NCBI RefSeq assembly: GCF_003945545.1
Contig: NZ_CP029617.1
Span: 124,001-188,000 of the forward strand
DNA length: 64,000 nt
DNA from: Streptomyces sp. WAC 01529
GTDB taxonomy: Bacteria; Actinomycetota; Actinomycetes; Streptomycetales; Streptomycetaceae
Reading direction: 5' to 3'
The notes under the pieces are model-generated. The model saw only the letters and a list, made by a program, of their open reading frames with translations, was not told the origin of the DNA and searched no databases. Shown piece after piece: positions 7,810-15,727 of this stretch; the first letter of the stretch is position 1; every line of letters begins with the position of its first letter. A program made the translations under genes and the position numbers.

Positions 7810-9789
7810 ATGACCGAGACCGCTGAGATGACGTATGACTGGCGGCCCTTCCTCGCACGGTGGAGCGGCGAGTGGGCGGACGCGTACGATCCGGACGAGG
7901 CGCCGGACGCGGGGGACCAGAAGGTGCTGGAGGAACGCTGGTTGGGCTTCGCCCCCGCGACCGGCGCGGGCATAGCGGCTCTCGAGGAGCGCATCGGCCT
8001 GCGGCTGCCGCCGTCGTACCGGCAGTTCCTGGGGGTCACCGACGGGTGGCGGCACGCGGGTGGGTTCGTATGGCGGCTCGCGGGGACGCGGGAGGCGTAC
8101 CGCCCGGACAGTGAGACGGACCTGACCGAGTTGTTCCTGGAGCATCTGCACGAGGATGCGAGTCCGGCGGAGCTCCAGGAGGCACTGGTCTGGACACGGG
8201 GCCTGCAACTGGACGTGGAGTCCGACGCTGTGTCCGTGGCGCTGGATCCGGAGGACGTGGATGAGCACGGTGAGTGGGCCGTGCTCACCTGGTCGCCGTG
8301 GCGGGCCGCCCCTCCCGAGCGGTACCGGAGCTTCTGGGAGTTCATGCAGGCCGCCTATCGCGAGTTCCATCAGCTGGAGGCAGGGCGCGACGGCGGGCGC
8401 CTGTTCACGAATGCCACCACCGAGGCGCTGGACGTGCAGGTGGAGGAGGCACGACGGGATGCGCTGCGCGGGGACTACGAGCGGGCCGAGGCGGCGCTCG
8501 CGGAAGCCTGCGCGTTCGGCAGACCCCGGGCCACGGCTCTGCGGGAGCAGCTCACCTGGATGCTCGGCGACCGGCACACCAACTCCCTCGGCGGCCTTGC
8601 CGCCGACCCCCGCTACGCGCCGGACCTGCTGCCCGCACTGATGAACAGCCGGGAGAGGCGGTCATGGGGGGACGGGGCGTACGAGTACCACTTGCGGGGC
8701 AGGACGGAGGAGGTGCGTGCGCTCGAGGGCACGCTTCTGGAGCAGTTCCAGGAGGGGACTTATGCCTACACCGTGGCGGGTCCGTTCGGTGGCGCCGTGG
8801 CGGCGGCGCGGGAGCAGATGCGGTGGGGTGAGGCCGACGCGGCCTGGCGGACTCTGTCCGCGGCACTGCCCCGGTGGCAGCCCCTGGGGCCCGATCACCT
8901 CGCGCCGGTTGGCCTGACCGCCGATCCGCTGCTGGGACCGCTGTTTACCCCGGCACGCGGCCGGGCTCTGCTGGCCACGCCCCGAGGCGAAGAGGCGACC
9001 GGAGTGGCCGGCGCCGTGGTTGACGAGGACCCCGAGGGCCTGGCCTGGCTCGCGGACCGCCCTGGAAGCGGCCAGCGCACCGCATACCGCTTCCTTCTTG
9101 TCGAGGGCGTGGCGCCTGCCGCGCTGCCCGCGCTCGTCGGCGCCGAGGACGGCGCGGAACTGCACCCGCCGATGACTCTGTGGGACGCGCGTCACGCGTC
9201 GCGGCCCGACGGTGATTCCGGCGTGCGCACCAGGTCCTCGTATGACGACAAGGCGCTGGTCGCCGTCGGCCGGGCAGGGCCCGGCTGGAGCTTCGCCTTC
9301 GACAACGATCCGCAGCCGTTCAATGAGGCCCGGTTCGTCTCCCCGGCCGCTGCGGCGGCCCGGCACGGCCGCGTGGTGGTGGTGTGGGGCGAGGCCGACC
9401 GGTACGGCGAGGGCGCGCTGTTCCACCTGTCCGTCGCCGAGCGGGGCGAGGAGCAGTACGCGTTCACGGTCCGGGGCAATCGGTGCGAGCGCTGTGGGGA
9501 GATCCCACAGGACCTGGACCCGGCCCGCCTGTTCCCCACGATCCGGGACCGCCGACCGCACGACGACGGCGGCATGCAGCGGGACGGCGGAAGCGGCAGT
9601 GAGCGGGACGGCGGGTTGCCGGGTGAGGCCACCGCCCTCACGGCGATCGCGGCCGCGTTCGGTGTCACGCTCCCCCGCTACGCCCTTGACCACGGCCGTC
9701 TGCACACCTTCACCACCTGCTCCTGGACGCGGCCGCCCGGCCCGGGTGAGACCTTCGTAGTGATGAGCTTCGGCCCGGTCACGCCTTGA
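7810..9789 (+). CDS. SMI1/KNR4 (SUKH) domain protein, long form
   Basis: This is a 659-residue protein. The N-terminal 200 residues carry a SUKH-type fold: IAALEERIGLRLPPSYRQFL followed by VTDGWRH is the hallmark 'LP.SY..FL...NG' motif of the SMI1/KNR4 superfamily. The remainder is a long region of helical repeats and a C-terminal part with a CxxC pair (RCERCGEIP) of unknown role. SUKH proteins often act as immunity proteins against polymorphic toxins, but long stand-alone versions are common in Streptomyces and no toxin gene is adjacent. The ATG at 7810 is preferred because upstream sequence in the frame looks non-coding. Confidence 0.75.
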   Translation: MTETAEMTYDWRPFLARWSGEWADAYDPDEAPDAGDQKVLEERWLGFAPATGAGIAALEERIGLRLPPSYRQFLGVTDGWRHAGGFVWRLAGTREAYRPDSETDLTELFLEHLHEDASPAELQEALVWTRGLQLDVESDAVSVALDPEDVDEHGEWAVLTWSPWRAAPPERYRSFWEFMQAAYREFHQLEAGRDGGRLFTNATTEALDVQVEEARRDALRGDYERAEAALAEACAFGRPRATALREQLTWMLGDRHTNSLGGLAADPRYAPDLLPALMNSRERRSWGDGAYEYHLRGRTEEVRALEGTLLEQFQEGTYAYTVAGPFGGAVAAAREQMRWGEADAAWRTLSAALPRWQPLGPDHLAPVGLTADPLLGPLFTPARGRALLATPRGEEATGVAGAVVDEDPEGLAWLADRPGSGQRTAYRFLLVEGVAPAALPALVGAEDGAELHPPMTLWDARHASRPDGDSGVRTRSSYDDKALVAVGRAGPGWSFAFDNDPQPFNEARFVSPAAAAARHGRVVVVWGEADRYGEGALFHLSVAERGEEQYAFTVRGNRCERCGEIPQDLDPARLFPTIRDRRPHDDGGMQRDGGSGSERDGGLPGEATALTAIAAAFGVTLPRYALDHGRLHTFTTCSWTRPPGPGETFVVMSFGPVTP

Positions 9790-9833
9790 GTCGGTGTCAT
9801 TTCCTCGGACTTTCCAGTCGGCTGCCCCGGACC

Positions 9834-10229
9834 TCATGAGCCTGCATCGGCGTCCGTCCGTTCCATCCACTCACGCACCGTCACTGCTTGGTCGATGCGG
9901 TTGACGATGTCCTTCTTGGACGGCGTGTCCAGGGTCTCCGGGATCTTGTCGAAGGTGTCGGGGAGGACGTCGAGGAGACCCCAGATCTGTTCGCCGGTTG
10001 TGACGGTCAGCAGTTGCCGGCACCTCCACTGCAGCGGCGTCTCGGGCCGGTGCGTGAGCCGCTGCACGAGTGTCGGGAAGAGGTAGTGCGTCGCATCTGC
10101 GGCGAGGTGCACTCGTAGCCAGTCGACGGGGAGCCGCTGGCTGAAGCTGTGCATGGCGGCCTCCTGGGCCAGGCCCAGGAGCTGAGCCGTGTCGACGGCT
10201 CGGACAGTGCGGGGAAGGGTCGGGGTCAT
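9834..10229 (-). CDS. Conserved hypothetical protein
   Basis: This 131-residue protein reads on the minus strand from an ATG at 10229, shortly after the SUKH gene ends and convergent with it. Composition is soluble and helix-rich, with no membrane segment, signal peptide or cysteine cluster beyond a single Cys. Segments such as LPVDWLRVHLAADATHYLFP and EWMERTDADAGS look like genuine protein sequence. I do not recognise the family. It lies between two copies (one intact, one ruined) of the same transposase, so it may be mobile cargo. Confidence 0.5.
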   Translation of the reverse strand: MTPTLPRTVRAVDTAQLLGLAQEAAMHSFSQRLPVDWLRVHLAADATHYLFPTLVQRLTHRPETPLQWRCRQLLTVTTGEQIWGLLDVLPDTFDKIPETLDTPSKKDIVNRIDQAVTVREWMERTDADAGS

Positions 10230-10310
10230 GCCGCGATGATGCCAAGAAGGCTCCGCGGGGCCGAGCGGTCAGCCGGGCCGGGATGCAATGGGCGGGATGC
10301 CGTTGCCGAG

Positions 10311-10829
10311 GGCGTCGGTCGGATCGTCCTGACTGCGGACGTATCGCCGCGACTGCGGCCGGACGCCAACACCTGCCGCTGACCGTTCCTTTTGCCACAC
10401 CTTCGGTCGCGGTGAGGGCAAGCATCAGATGGTCCCGGGCTGGCCATACTCGATTGTGGCCGCGCTGGAGACCGACCTGACGTCGTGGGTGGTGGTGCTG
10501 GACGCGGTTGGTCCGGAGCCCGGCGCGGACGCTGCCGCGGGGACTACGGCCCAGCTACGCGAGCTGGTCGACCGGCTCGTCGCCGCAGGTTAGTGGAAGC
10601 CGGGCGACCCCGATGTCCTGGTCATGCTGGGCGCTGGATGCAACGCACCCCGCATCGCCCACCTGCTCACCGATCTGCCCGTCGAAATCCCGGCAGACTC
10701 CGCTCCGACCGAGCCAAACAAGGCGACCGCGCAGGCACGGTACCGCCTGCACCCACGGCTCACCCACCAGGCGCCTGGATCAAATACGACGGGCCGCTGC
10801 CCATCATCGAAGGCACCTTCATCCGCTGA
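10311..10829 (+). pseudogene. Degenerate transposase remnant, same family as 6.1-7.6 kb
   Basis: Scattered frames match successive parts of the intact transposase. GRIVLTADVSPRLRPDA corresponds to GGRLVLAVDVSPWLRSDA. VPGWPYSIVAALETDLTSW corresponds to IPGWPYSFVAALEPGATSW. AQLRELVDRLVAAG is followed by an in-frame TAG, then KPGDPDVLVMLGAG, and finally IKYDGPLPIIEGTFIR ends the match. There are several frameshifts, a stop codon and internal deletions, and no C-terminal catalytic Glu region, so it is dead. The fragment overlaps the 3' end of the GlxA-type gene by 11 bases. Confidence 0.75.
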
Positions 10830-11760
10830 ACGTGCGTCGGTAGGTCTGCGGGCTGACGCCGGTGGTGCGTTTGAAGCGGTCGCGGAAGGTGGTCGGTGAG
10901 CCGAAGCCGACCTGGCGGCCGATGCGCTCCACGGAGTGCTCCGTGGTTTCCAGCAGGTGCTGTGCCTGACGGATGCGGGCTCGGTGGAGCCACTGGAGCG
11001 GGGTGGAGCCGGTCTGGTCGCGGAAGCGCCGGATCAGGGTTCGGGTGCTGGTCCTGGCCCGCTCGGCGATGTCGGCAAGGGAGAGGTCGCGGGCCAGGTT
11101 TTCCTGAAGCCAGGTGAGCAGCACCTCCAGTTCGGAGCCCTGTGGTGTGGGTGCGTGATCGTGGACGATGAACTGCGCCTGTCCGCCCTCCCGTTCGAGG
11201 GGCATCACGGACAGGCGTGCGGCGTCGGCGGCGACGGCCGAGCCGTAGTCACGGCGGATCATGTGCAGGCACAGGTCCATACCGGCCGCGGCACCGGCCG
11301 AGGTGAGCAACTGGCCGTTGTCGACGTAGAGGACGTCCGGGTCGACGTCGATGTCCGGGTGATTGGCGGCCAGAAGACCGGCCGCTCGCCAGTGGGTCGT
11401 GACGCGCAGCCCGTCCAGGAGCCCGGTGGCGGCCAAGGGGAAGGCGCCCACACAGATGGACGCGATCCGGGTGCCGACGGCAGCAGCCGACCGCAGCGCG
11501 TCGTGCACGGCGGGAGGGAGCGGGGCGGCGACATCTGTGACGCCCGGCACGATGATCGTGTCCGCGCCCTGGAGACCCTCCAGACCCCAGGGGGCACGCA
11601 GGATGAAGGCCCCGGCGTCAACCTCGTCGTGTTCGGCACACACCCGGACCTGGTAGCCGGGCCGCCCGTCGGGCAGGCGGGTGCGGGAGAAGACCTCGAT
11701 CGGGGTGGACAGGTCGAATGGGATCACCTGGTCCAACGCGAGAACGGCGACCGTATGCAT
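10819..11760 (-). CDS. GlxA-type AraC-family regulator with DJ-1/PfpI domain
   Basis: The protein has 313 residues. Residues 1-180 form a DJ-1/PfpI amidotransferase-like domain (AVLALDQVIPFDLSTPIEVF, then ASICVGAFPLAATGLLDG with the elbow cysteine). Residues 210-313 carry the paired AraC helix-turn-helix motifs (LSLADIAERARTSTRTLIRRF and IGRQVGFGSPTTFRDRFKR). GlxA-family regulators usually sense a small ligand and control a nearby gene. This one is divergent from a DJ-1/PfpI gene across a 197-bp gap that holds a strong palindrome. Regulation of that neighbour, and of itself, is the natural inference. Confidence 0.88.
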   Translation of the reverse strand: MHTVAVLALDQVIPFDLSTPIEVFSRTRLPDGRPGYQVRVCAEHDEVDAGAFILRAPWGLEGLQGADTIIVPGVTDVAAPLPPAVHDALRSAAAVGTRIASICVGAFPLAATGLLDGLRVTTHWRAAGLLAANHPDIDVDPDVLYVDNGQLLTSAGAAAGMDLCLHMIRRDYGSAVAADAARLSVMPLEREGGQAQFIVHDHAPTPQGSELEVLLTWLQENLARDLSLADIAERARTSTRTLIRRFRDQTGSTPLQWLHRARIRQAQHLLETTEHSVERIGRQVGFGSPTTFRDRFKRTTGVSPQTYRRTFSG

Positions 11761-11852
11761 GGCCAGAACCTACCTGCCCATCGGCTTGACGAACCTGGGC
11801 CGTCCTTGCGGAAGCTCCATGTCATCGCAGTTCACGCCCTTCGAGAAGGTGT

Positions 11853-11887
11853 TGGCACTATTCCGTCGGAACGTGTCACTAGTGCCA
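11853..11887. promoter_or_regulatory. Candidate operator between GlxA regulator and DJ-1 gene
   Basis: TGGCACTA (11853-11860) and TAGTGCCA (11880-11887) are a perfect 8-bp inverted repeat 19 bases apart. Nested inside are a second palindrome, TTCCGTCGGAA (11861-11871), and the self-complementary CACTAGTG (11877-11884). The site lies in the divergent intergenic region about 70 bases before the DJ-1 gene start, where an AraC-type regulator would be expected to bind. Confidence 0.45.
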
Positions 11888-11957
11888 CTGGGCGAGATGC
11901 CGGGAAGCCGGTTGACTTCGGAGCATCCCGATGGAAATCGACGCCGAGGGAACACCC

Positions 11958-12647
11958 ATGCACATCCAGATCGTCCTGTTCGATGGCTCCGACCCGCTCG
12001 ATGTCATCGCCCCCTTCGAGGTGCTGTACGCCGGCGGCTCGGCGACGGACGGCGCGGTGACCGTCGAGCTGGTCACCGCGGAGGGTCCTCGTGAGGTCGT
12101 CAGCGGCACCGGAGGGCTGACGCTGCGTGCCGTCGGCGCCGTCGACCTGGAGCGCGCCGACCTGCTTCTGGTGCCCAGCGCCTCCGGCCGCATGGGCGAA
12201 CCCGGCGAGGCCCCGGAAGAAGAGGCGGGCGCCTGCGAGCGAACGCAGGACGAGTCCATCCCAGTACTGCTGGGACGCACGCTGACCACCGAACTCCCCG
12301 CGCTCCTCAAACAGGCCATGGATGACCCGGACATCACCGTCGCCACCGTCTGCGGCGGCTCGCTCATCCTGGCCATGGCCGGCCTGCTGGAGGGACGTCA
12401 CGCCACCACCCACCACTTGGGCCACGACATGCTGGACGCCACTGGCGCCCACGCGGTTCGCGCGCGCATCGTGGACGACGGCGACCTGGTCACCGGTGCC
12501 GGGGTGACCTCCGGTCTCGATCTGGGTCTGTACCTGTTGGAACGCGAGGTGGGCCCCCGCGTCGCGCATGCCGTCGAAGAACTCTTCTCCCACGAGCGGC
12601 GCGGCACCGTCTGGCGCGCGCAGGGCCCGGCGCCCACCACCCTCTGA
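11958..12647 (+). CDS. DJ-1/PfpI family protein (isonitrile hydratase-like)
   Basis: This is a 229-residue single-domain protein of the DJ-1/PfpI superfamily. It begins IQIVLFDGSDPLDVIAPFEV and has the nucleophile elbow ATVCGGSLILAMAGLLEGR with the conserved cysteine, then GDLVTGAGVTSGLDLGLYL. These features resemble the isonitrile hydratase/ThiJ subgroup. The ATG at 11958 is chosen over the one at 11931 because GAGGGA lies six bases before it. An insertion rich in Glu (about residues 75-95) interrupts the usual fold between strands. It is divergent from a GlxA-type regulator of the same fold, a frequent pairing in Streptomyces. Confidence 0.82.
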   Translation: MHIQIVLFDGSDPLDVIAPFEVLYAGGSATDGAVTVELVTAEGPREVVSGTGGLTLRAVGAVDLERADLLLVPSASGRMGEPGEAPEEEAGACERTQDESIPVLLGRTLTTELPALLKQAMDDPDITVATVCGGSLILAMAGLLEGRHATTHHLGHDMLDATGAHAVRARIVDDGDLVTGAGVTSGLDLGLYLLEREVGPRVAHAVEELFSHERRGTVWRAQGPAPTTL

Positions 12648-12681
12648 GCATCCGGTCATTCCCAGATCGGTCGCTCACCAC

Positions 12682-13110
12682 ATGTGCGCCGAAGGCAGCT
12701 GGAACCTGGCCATCGCCACACCCATCGGCACGACCAAGGCCGTGTTCGAACTCCGTGAGCAGGACGGCGCCCTGTCCGGCTTGCCCAGGGAGCTGGCGAG
12801 GAAGTAGCACTCTCGCCGACGAAGGTCACCGGCGAACGCCAGACCGCCCCGGAGCCCCCGGCGTGCCCAAGCTTCTCTGTCCTTGCACATGCTGGCCGCC
12901 ATCGTCGCCGTCGGCCCGGTCACCGTCGCCGCGAGCATCCTTCCCGCAATGCTGAGCCGCCCGCTCGGCGACGCCTGACGATCGCCTCGAACCCGTGCCC
13001 ACCTCAAGCCCACCCCACCTTGAGGGGCTCCACCCTCGGATGCGCCTACCTGTTCGTCGCAGTCACGAACTGGCGCCTCGATCCAGCCCCGGCCGCCGTC
13101 AAAGTCCTAG
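12682..13110 (+). pseudogene. Remnants of one or two decayed genes
   Basis: This 515-bp gap between the DJ-1 and DUF6010 genes holds short protein-like pieces. The first, 12682-12807, gives CAEGSWNLAIATPIGTTKA then VFELREQDGALSG and a stop, like the start of a small beta-rich Streptomyces hypothetical protein that normally continues. The second, near 12885-12978, gives LHMLAAIVAVGPVTVAAS then ILPAMLSRP, a single hydrophobic segment. The third, near 13025-13110, gives LGCAYLFVAVTNWRLDPAP. No piece has a full-length frame, so I read them as gene debris. The assignment is tentative. Confidence 0.35.
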
Positions 13111-13162
13111 CAACTCGATCGTGGCGAACAGGCCCGTCCCAGAAGGAAGAAGTCATCCCCTC

Positions 13163-13597
13163 ATGCACCTCGTGTCACCGGTGATCGTCGGCATCATCTA
13201 CTGCCTGCTGATGTCCCTGATCAAGGAACCGCACCGACGCCACTTCAACGCGATCATGGTGGGCGGAGCCGGCGCCGCTTATCTGAGCGGGGGCGGATTC
13301 GGCCCGTGGGAACTCCCCTTCGTGGCACTCATGGCTTACGTCGCCTACCGTGGCCTGGACTCCTGGGCCTTCGTCGGCGTCGGCTGGCTGCTCCACACTG
13401 CCTGGGACATGGCCCACCACCTCAAGGGCCATCCGATCCTGCCGTTCTACCACGACGCATCCCTGGCATGTGCCATCTGCGATCCGGTCATCGCCCTGTG
13501 GTGCTTCCGCGGAGGGCCTTCCCTGGTCGAGGTCCGGAGGCTGTTCGAAGGCGGCATGAAGAGGGTGTGGACCAAATCCGAGTCGAACGGGACCTGA
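13163..13597 (+). CDS. DUF6010 family membrane protein
   Basis: This 144-residue protein has three or four hydrophobic segments. It opens with LVSPVIVGIIYCLLMSLIKE and contains GGAGAAYLSGGGFGPWEL, GWLLHTAWDMAHHLKGHPI and CAICDPVIALWCF, the conserved pattern of the DUF6010 family. The family is found across actinobacteria and other bacteria and has no known function; conserved His and Cys residues near membrane segments hint at metal or haem contact. The ATG at 13163 follows an AGAAGGAAGAAG purine stretch. It stands alone between decayed sequence and a non-coding gap. Confidence 0.75.
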   Translation: MHLVSPVIVGIIYCLLMSLIKEPHRRHFNAIMVGGAGAAYLSGGGFGPWELPFVALMAYVAYRGLDSWAFVGVGWLLHTAWDMAHHLKGHPILPFYHDASLACAICDPVIALWCFRGGPSLVEVRRLFEGGMKRVWTKSESNGT

Positions 13598-14164
13598 AGC
13601 TGCTGCCCGCGGCAGACCGCCAACTGACACTGGGCGCAGCGAGCCCTCACCTCATCGCCCTGTCCCCTCCAGCCCAGCACCCCTACACCGCGGCACTGTC
13701 GTGTGGAGCGGGTGGGCTCAGGGGGTGGGTGCACTTTCCGCGTCGGGCGAGGGTGCGGCAGTTGATGCCGTGGAGGCCTGGCCCTGGGGCGGTTGTCGCC
13801 AGGGGCATCGCACGCCGAGACGCCGAGGGTGGCCATCGCCTCATTGCGCGGCGCGCCCCAAAGTGACGCTGCTAGCCGGTCGTTACGTCAGGAAGTGCCG
13901 CAGCATGCGTACTGGCCGTACTGGTTGGGCGGGACATTAAGCCGTCGAGCCACGGCCCTCGATGCACTGGCCGGGTCGCTGTCCGGCCTCGGCTCAGAGG
14001 CAGCCGAGCAGCTGGAAGTCACCCGGGCGACCGTCGCCGCGCTACGCGAACGCGCCGAGCACGACCCGGCGACAGTTGCCCCGCTGTCCGCGCATTCCGG
14101 TGGCGGTGGTACGGCCGCGACAGTGGATCATGGGGGCATCATTGTCTGCTCCCAGGGAAATTTG
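13598..14164. other. 567-bp gap without a convincing gene
   Basis: Between the DUF6010 gene and the lipoprotein gene I see no complete gene. A stretch near 13940-14090 reads as SRRATALDALAGSLSGLG and VTRATVAALRERAEH, which looks protein-like and could be a decayed coding fragment in frame with the following lipoprotein. It has no start signal and no recognisable family. Confidence 0.4.
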
Positions 14165-14983
14165 ATGTCCAGCGCCACCAGCCCGCTCGTCCACCGTGCC
14201 CGAAGAGCGACAGCTACTGCGGCCGTAACCGCTGCACTCATCGCAGCAGCCGGGTGCGGCTCCAGTAGTAACGGCGCGAAGGGGAACCCCTCAGAAGGCA
14301 GCCCGAAGCGGGCGGCCGCCACCGCCCCGACATCCTCGGGCGGAGACCGGACCGCCAAGCTCATCAGCGAGGCGATCGACGTGACGCTCGATCAGGACTA
14401 TCTCCGTTCGACCCGGCGGAAGAGGACCGAGGGCACCACCGTCATGCACAGCGCGATGTCTGGCGACACGAAGGCGTGCAAGGCGCACGCTTGGAAGGGT
14501 GCTGCGACCTTGGACTGGGTCATCACTCCGTCGGCGCTCTACACACGGGGCAGCAAGGAAGCGCTCCAGGTGGCGCCCGAAGCCAAAAAGTATCCGACAC
14601 GTGTGAAGGTGTTGGCTGACAGGTGGGTGAAACGCAACGCCGACGTCTACGAGGTGATGCGTGACATGTGTGCGCCGAAGACCCGGCGGGACTGGCTGGA
14701 AAAGCGTCTGCCCTCCCTTGGTCAGCTCAAAAAGACATCCTCAACGCAGCGGCCTGCGACGGTGCAGGGCCGACCCGCGACAAGGATCACTTACAAGTGG
14801 GAAGGAGGGGCGGTGGAATTCCACATCGCCACCGAAGGCAAGCCCTTCCTTCTGCGGGTCACCAACCCCGCCATGGATCTCGATGAGTCCTTCAGCGACT
14901 TCGGCAAGCCCTTCCGCGTGGCCGCACCACCAGGAGCGGCCACTGAGGAGGAGATGGCGGAAGAAGTTCTCGCGGCCCAGTGA
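14165..14983 (+). CDS. Secreted lipoprotein, LppX/LprG-like size, unknown function
   Basis: This 272-residue protein has an N-terminal lipoprotein signal: a basic start (VHRARRATATAAV), a hydrophobic core and the lipobox LIAAAGC, with the cysteine as lipid anchor. A Ser/Pro/Ala-rich linker follows, then a single beta-rich domain (GTTVMHSAMSGDTKACKAHA, RPATRITYKWEGGAVEFHI) that resembles streptomycete lipoproteins of the LolA/LppX-like fold. The ATG at 14165 has AGGGA six bases upstream; a much longer in-frame extension upstream would place the signal peptide inside the protein and was rejected. It converges on tpg. Confidence 0.7.
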   Translation: MSSATSPLVHRARRATATAAVTAALIAAAGCGSSSNGAKGNPSEGSPKRAAATAPTSSGGDRTAKLISEAIDVTLDQDYLRSTRRKRTEGTTVMHSAMSGDTKACKAHAWKGAATLDWVITPSALYTRGSKEALQVAPEAKKYPTRVKVLADRWVKRNADVYEVMRDMCAPKTRRDWLEKRLPSLGQLKKTSSTQRPATVQGRPATRITYKWEGGAVEFHIATEGKPFLLRVTNPAMDLDESFSDFGKPFRVAAPPGAATEEEMAEEVLAAQ

Positions 14984-14991
14984 AACAGTGA

Positions 14992-15053
14992 CGCATGGCC
15001 ATGCGCCGGGAAGCCTCCCTCCCGGTGCAGTCTGCGCCGGGCGCCTTCGGCGC
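14992..15053. terminator. Cluster of three hairpins between convergent genes
   Basis: Three palindromes follow one another. CGCATGGCCATGCG is a perfect 14-bp palindrome at 14992-15005. CCGGGA/TCCCGG at 15006-15011 and 15020-15025 forms a stem with an 8-base loop. GCGCC/GGCGC at 15041-15053 has a 3-base loop. They lie between the end of the lipoprotein gene and the end of tpg, so a two-way terminator is the simple reading. Confidence 0.5.
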
Positions 15054-15154
15054 GACGTGGAGGAGACGTCGTCCGGCGCGCCGATCGGCGGCATGCTCGC
15101 GGGGCGCCTGGCTGTCGGCGGTCCGGGGCTCGCGGGCTGTTCGGGGCGCGGCCT

Positions 15155-15715
15155 CTACAGGTCGAACTCCAGGTTCAGTACGTCGTTGATCTGGACTTCC
15201 TGAAGGGAGCCCGCGCGGCGGCCGCCGTCCTGGAAGTAGACCTCTCTGAGGGCTTCGGCGGTGAGTTCGCGCAGCTGGGCTTCGCCCGCGCCCTGCTCCT
15301 GGGCGTCGAAGAGGCGGGCGGCGTGCTGGGGCGGAAGGGCCACGGTGAGGTGCCGGACGCGGTCCTCGTCCGTCGTGCCCATCGGCGCACCGGCGTAGCC
15401 GAGGCGGGCGTGGACGTCGATGACGATGCCGTCGGTCGTCGCCGCCTTCTGCCTGGCCCTGGCCCGGACCTGCGGCTGCCAGCGGGCCTTCACCTCGCGT
15501 TCCAGGCGCGCGGCGAGGTCCGGGCGGGGCTTTTTGATCTGGTCCTTCACGTACCGCTCGACGGTGCGCTGGGAGACGCGCAGCAGCTGGGCGACCGCCT
15601 TGGTGCCCTTCATCTGCTTGACCAGGTACCGCATCTGCGGGCCCGCGTTCTTGGGCGCCGGGCGCGTGAACGCCTTGTGCACCGCGGTGTCCAGGCCGTC
15701 CCCGAAGAGGCTCAT
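15155..15715 (-). CDS. tpg: Telomere terminal protein Tpg
   Basis: The protein has 186 residues, the usual length of Tpg. Tpg is covalently attached to the 5' ends of linear Streptomyces chromosomes and plasmids and primes end-patching of the telomere. The sequence has the family start MSLFGDGLDTAVHKAFTRP, a helix-turn-helix-like segment (TKAVAQLLRVSQRTVERYV), the basic stretch KPRPDLAARLEREVKARWQP and the C-terminal RHLTVALPPQHAARLFDAQ. The ribosome site TAGGAGA lies eight bases before the ATG. It follows tap by only 12 bases, the standard tap-tpg operon order, so the two proteins are co-expressed. Confidence 0.93.
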   Translation of the reverse strand: MSLFGDGLDTAVHKAFTRPAPKNAGPQMRYLVKQMKGTKAVAQLLRVSQRTVERYVKDQIKKPRPDLAARLEREVKARWQPQVRARARQKAATTDGIVIDVHARLGYAGAPMGTTDEDRVRHLTVALPPQHAARLFDAQEQGAGEAQLRELTAEALREVYFQDGGRRAGSLQEVQINDVLNLEFDL

Positions 15716-15727
15716 CGTGGCCTTCTC

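Noticed and set aside
13793..14164. A long N-terminal extension of the lipoprotein at 14165
   Set aside because: It would bury the signal peptide and lipobox inside the protein; the ATG at 14165 has a proper ribosome site.
14992..15053. Stacked palindromes near tpg as a possible telomere
   Set aside because: They are internal, lie between convergent genes, and lack the loop pattern and the density of known Streptomyces telomeres. A terminator is more likely.
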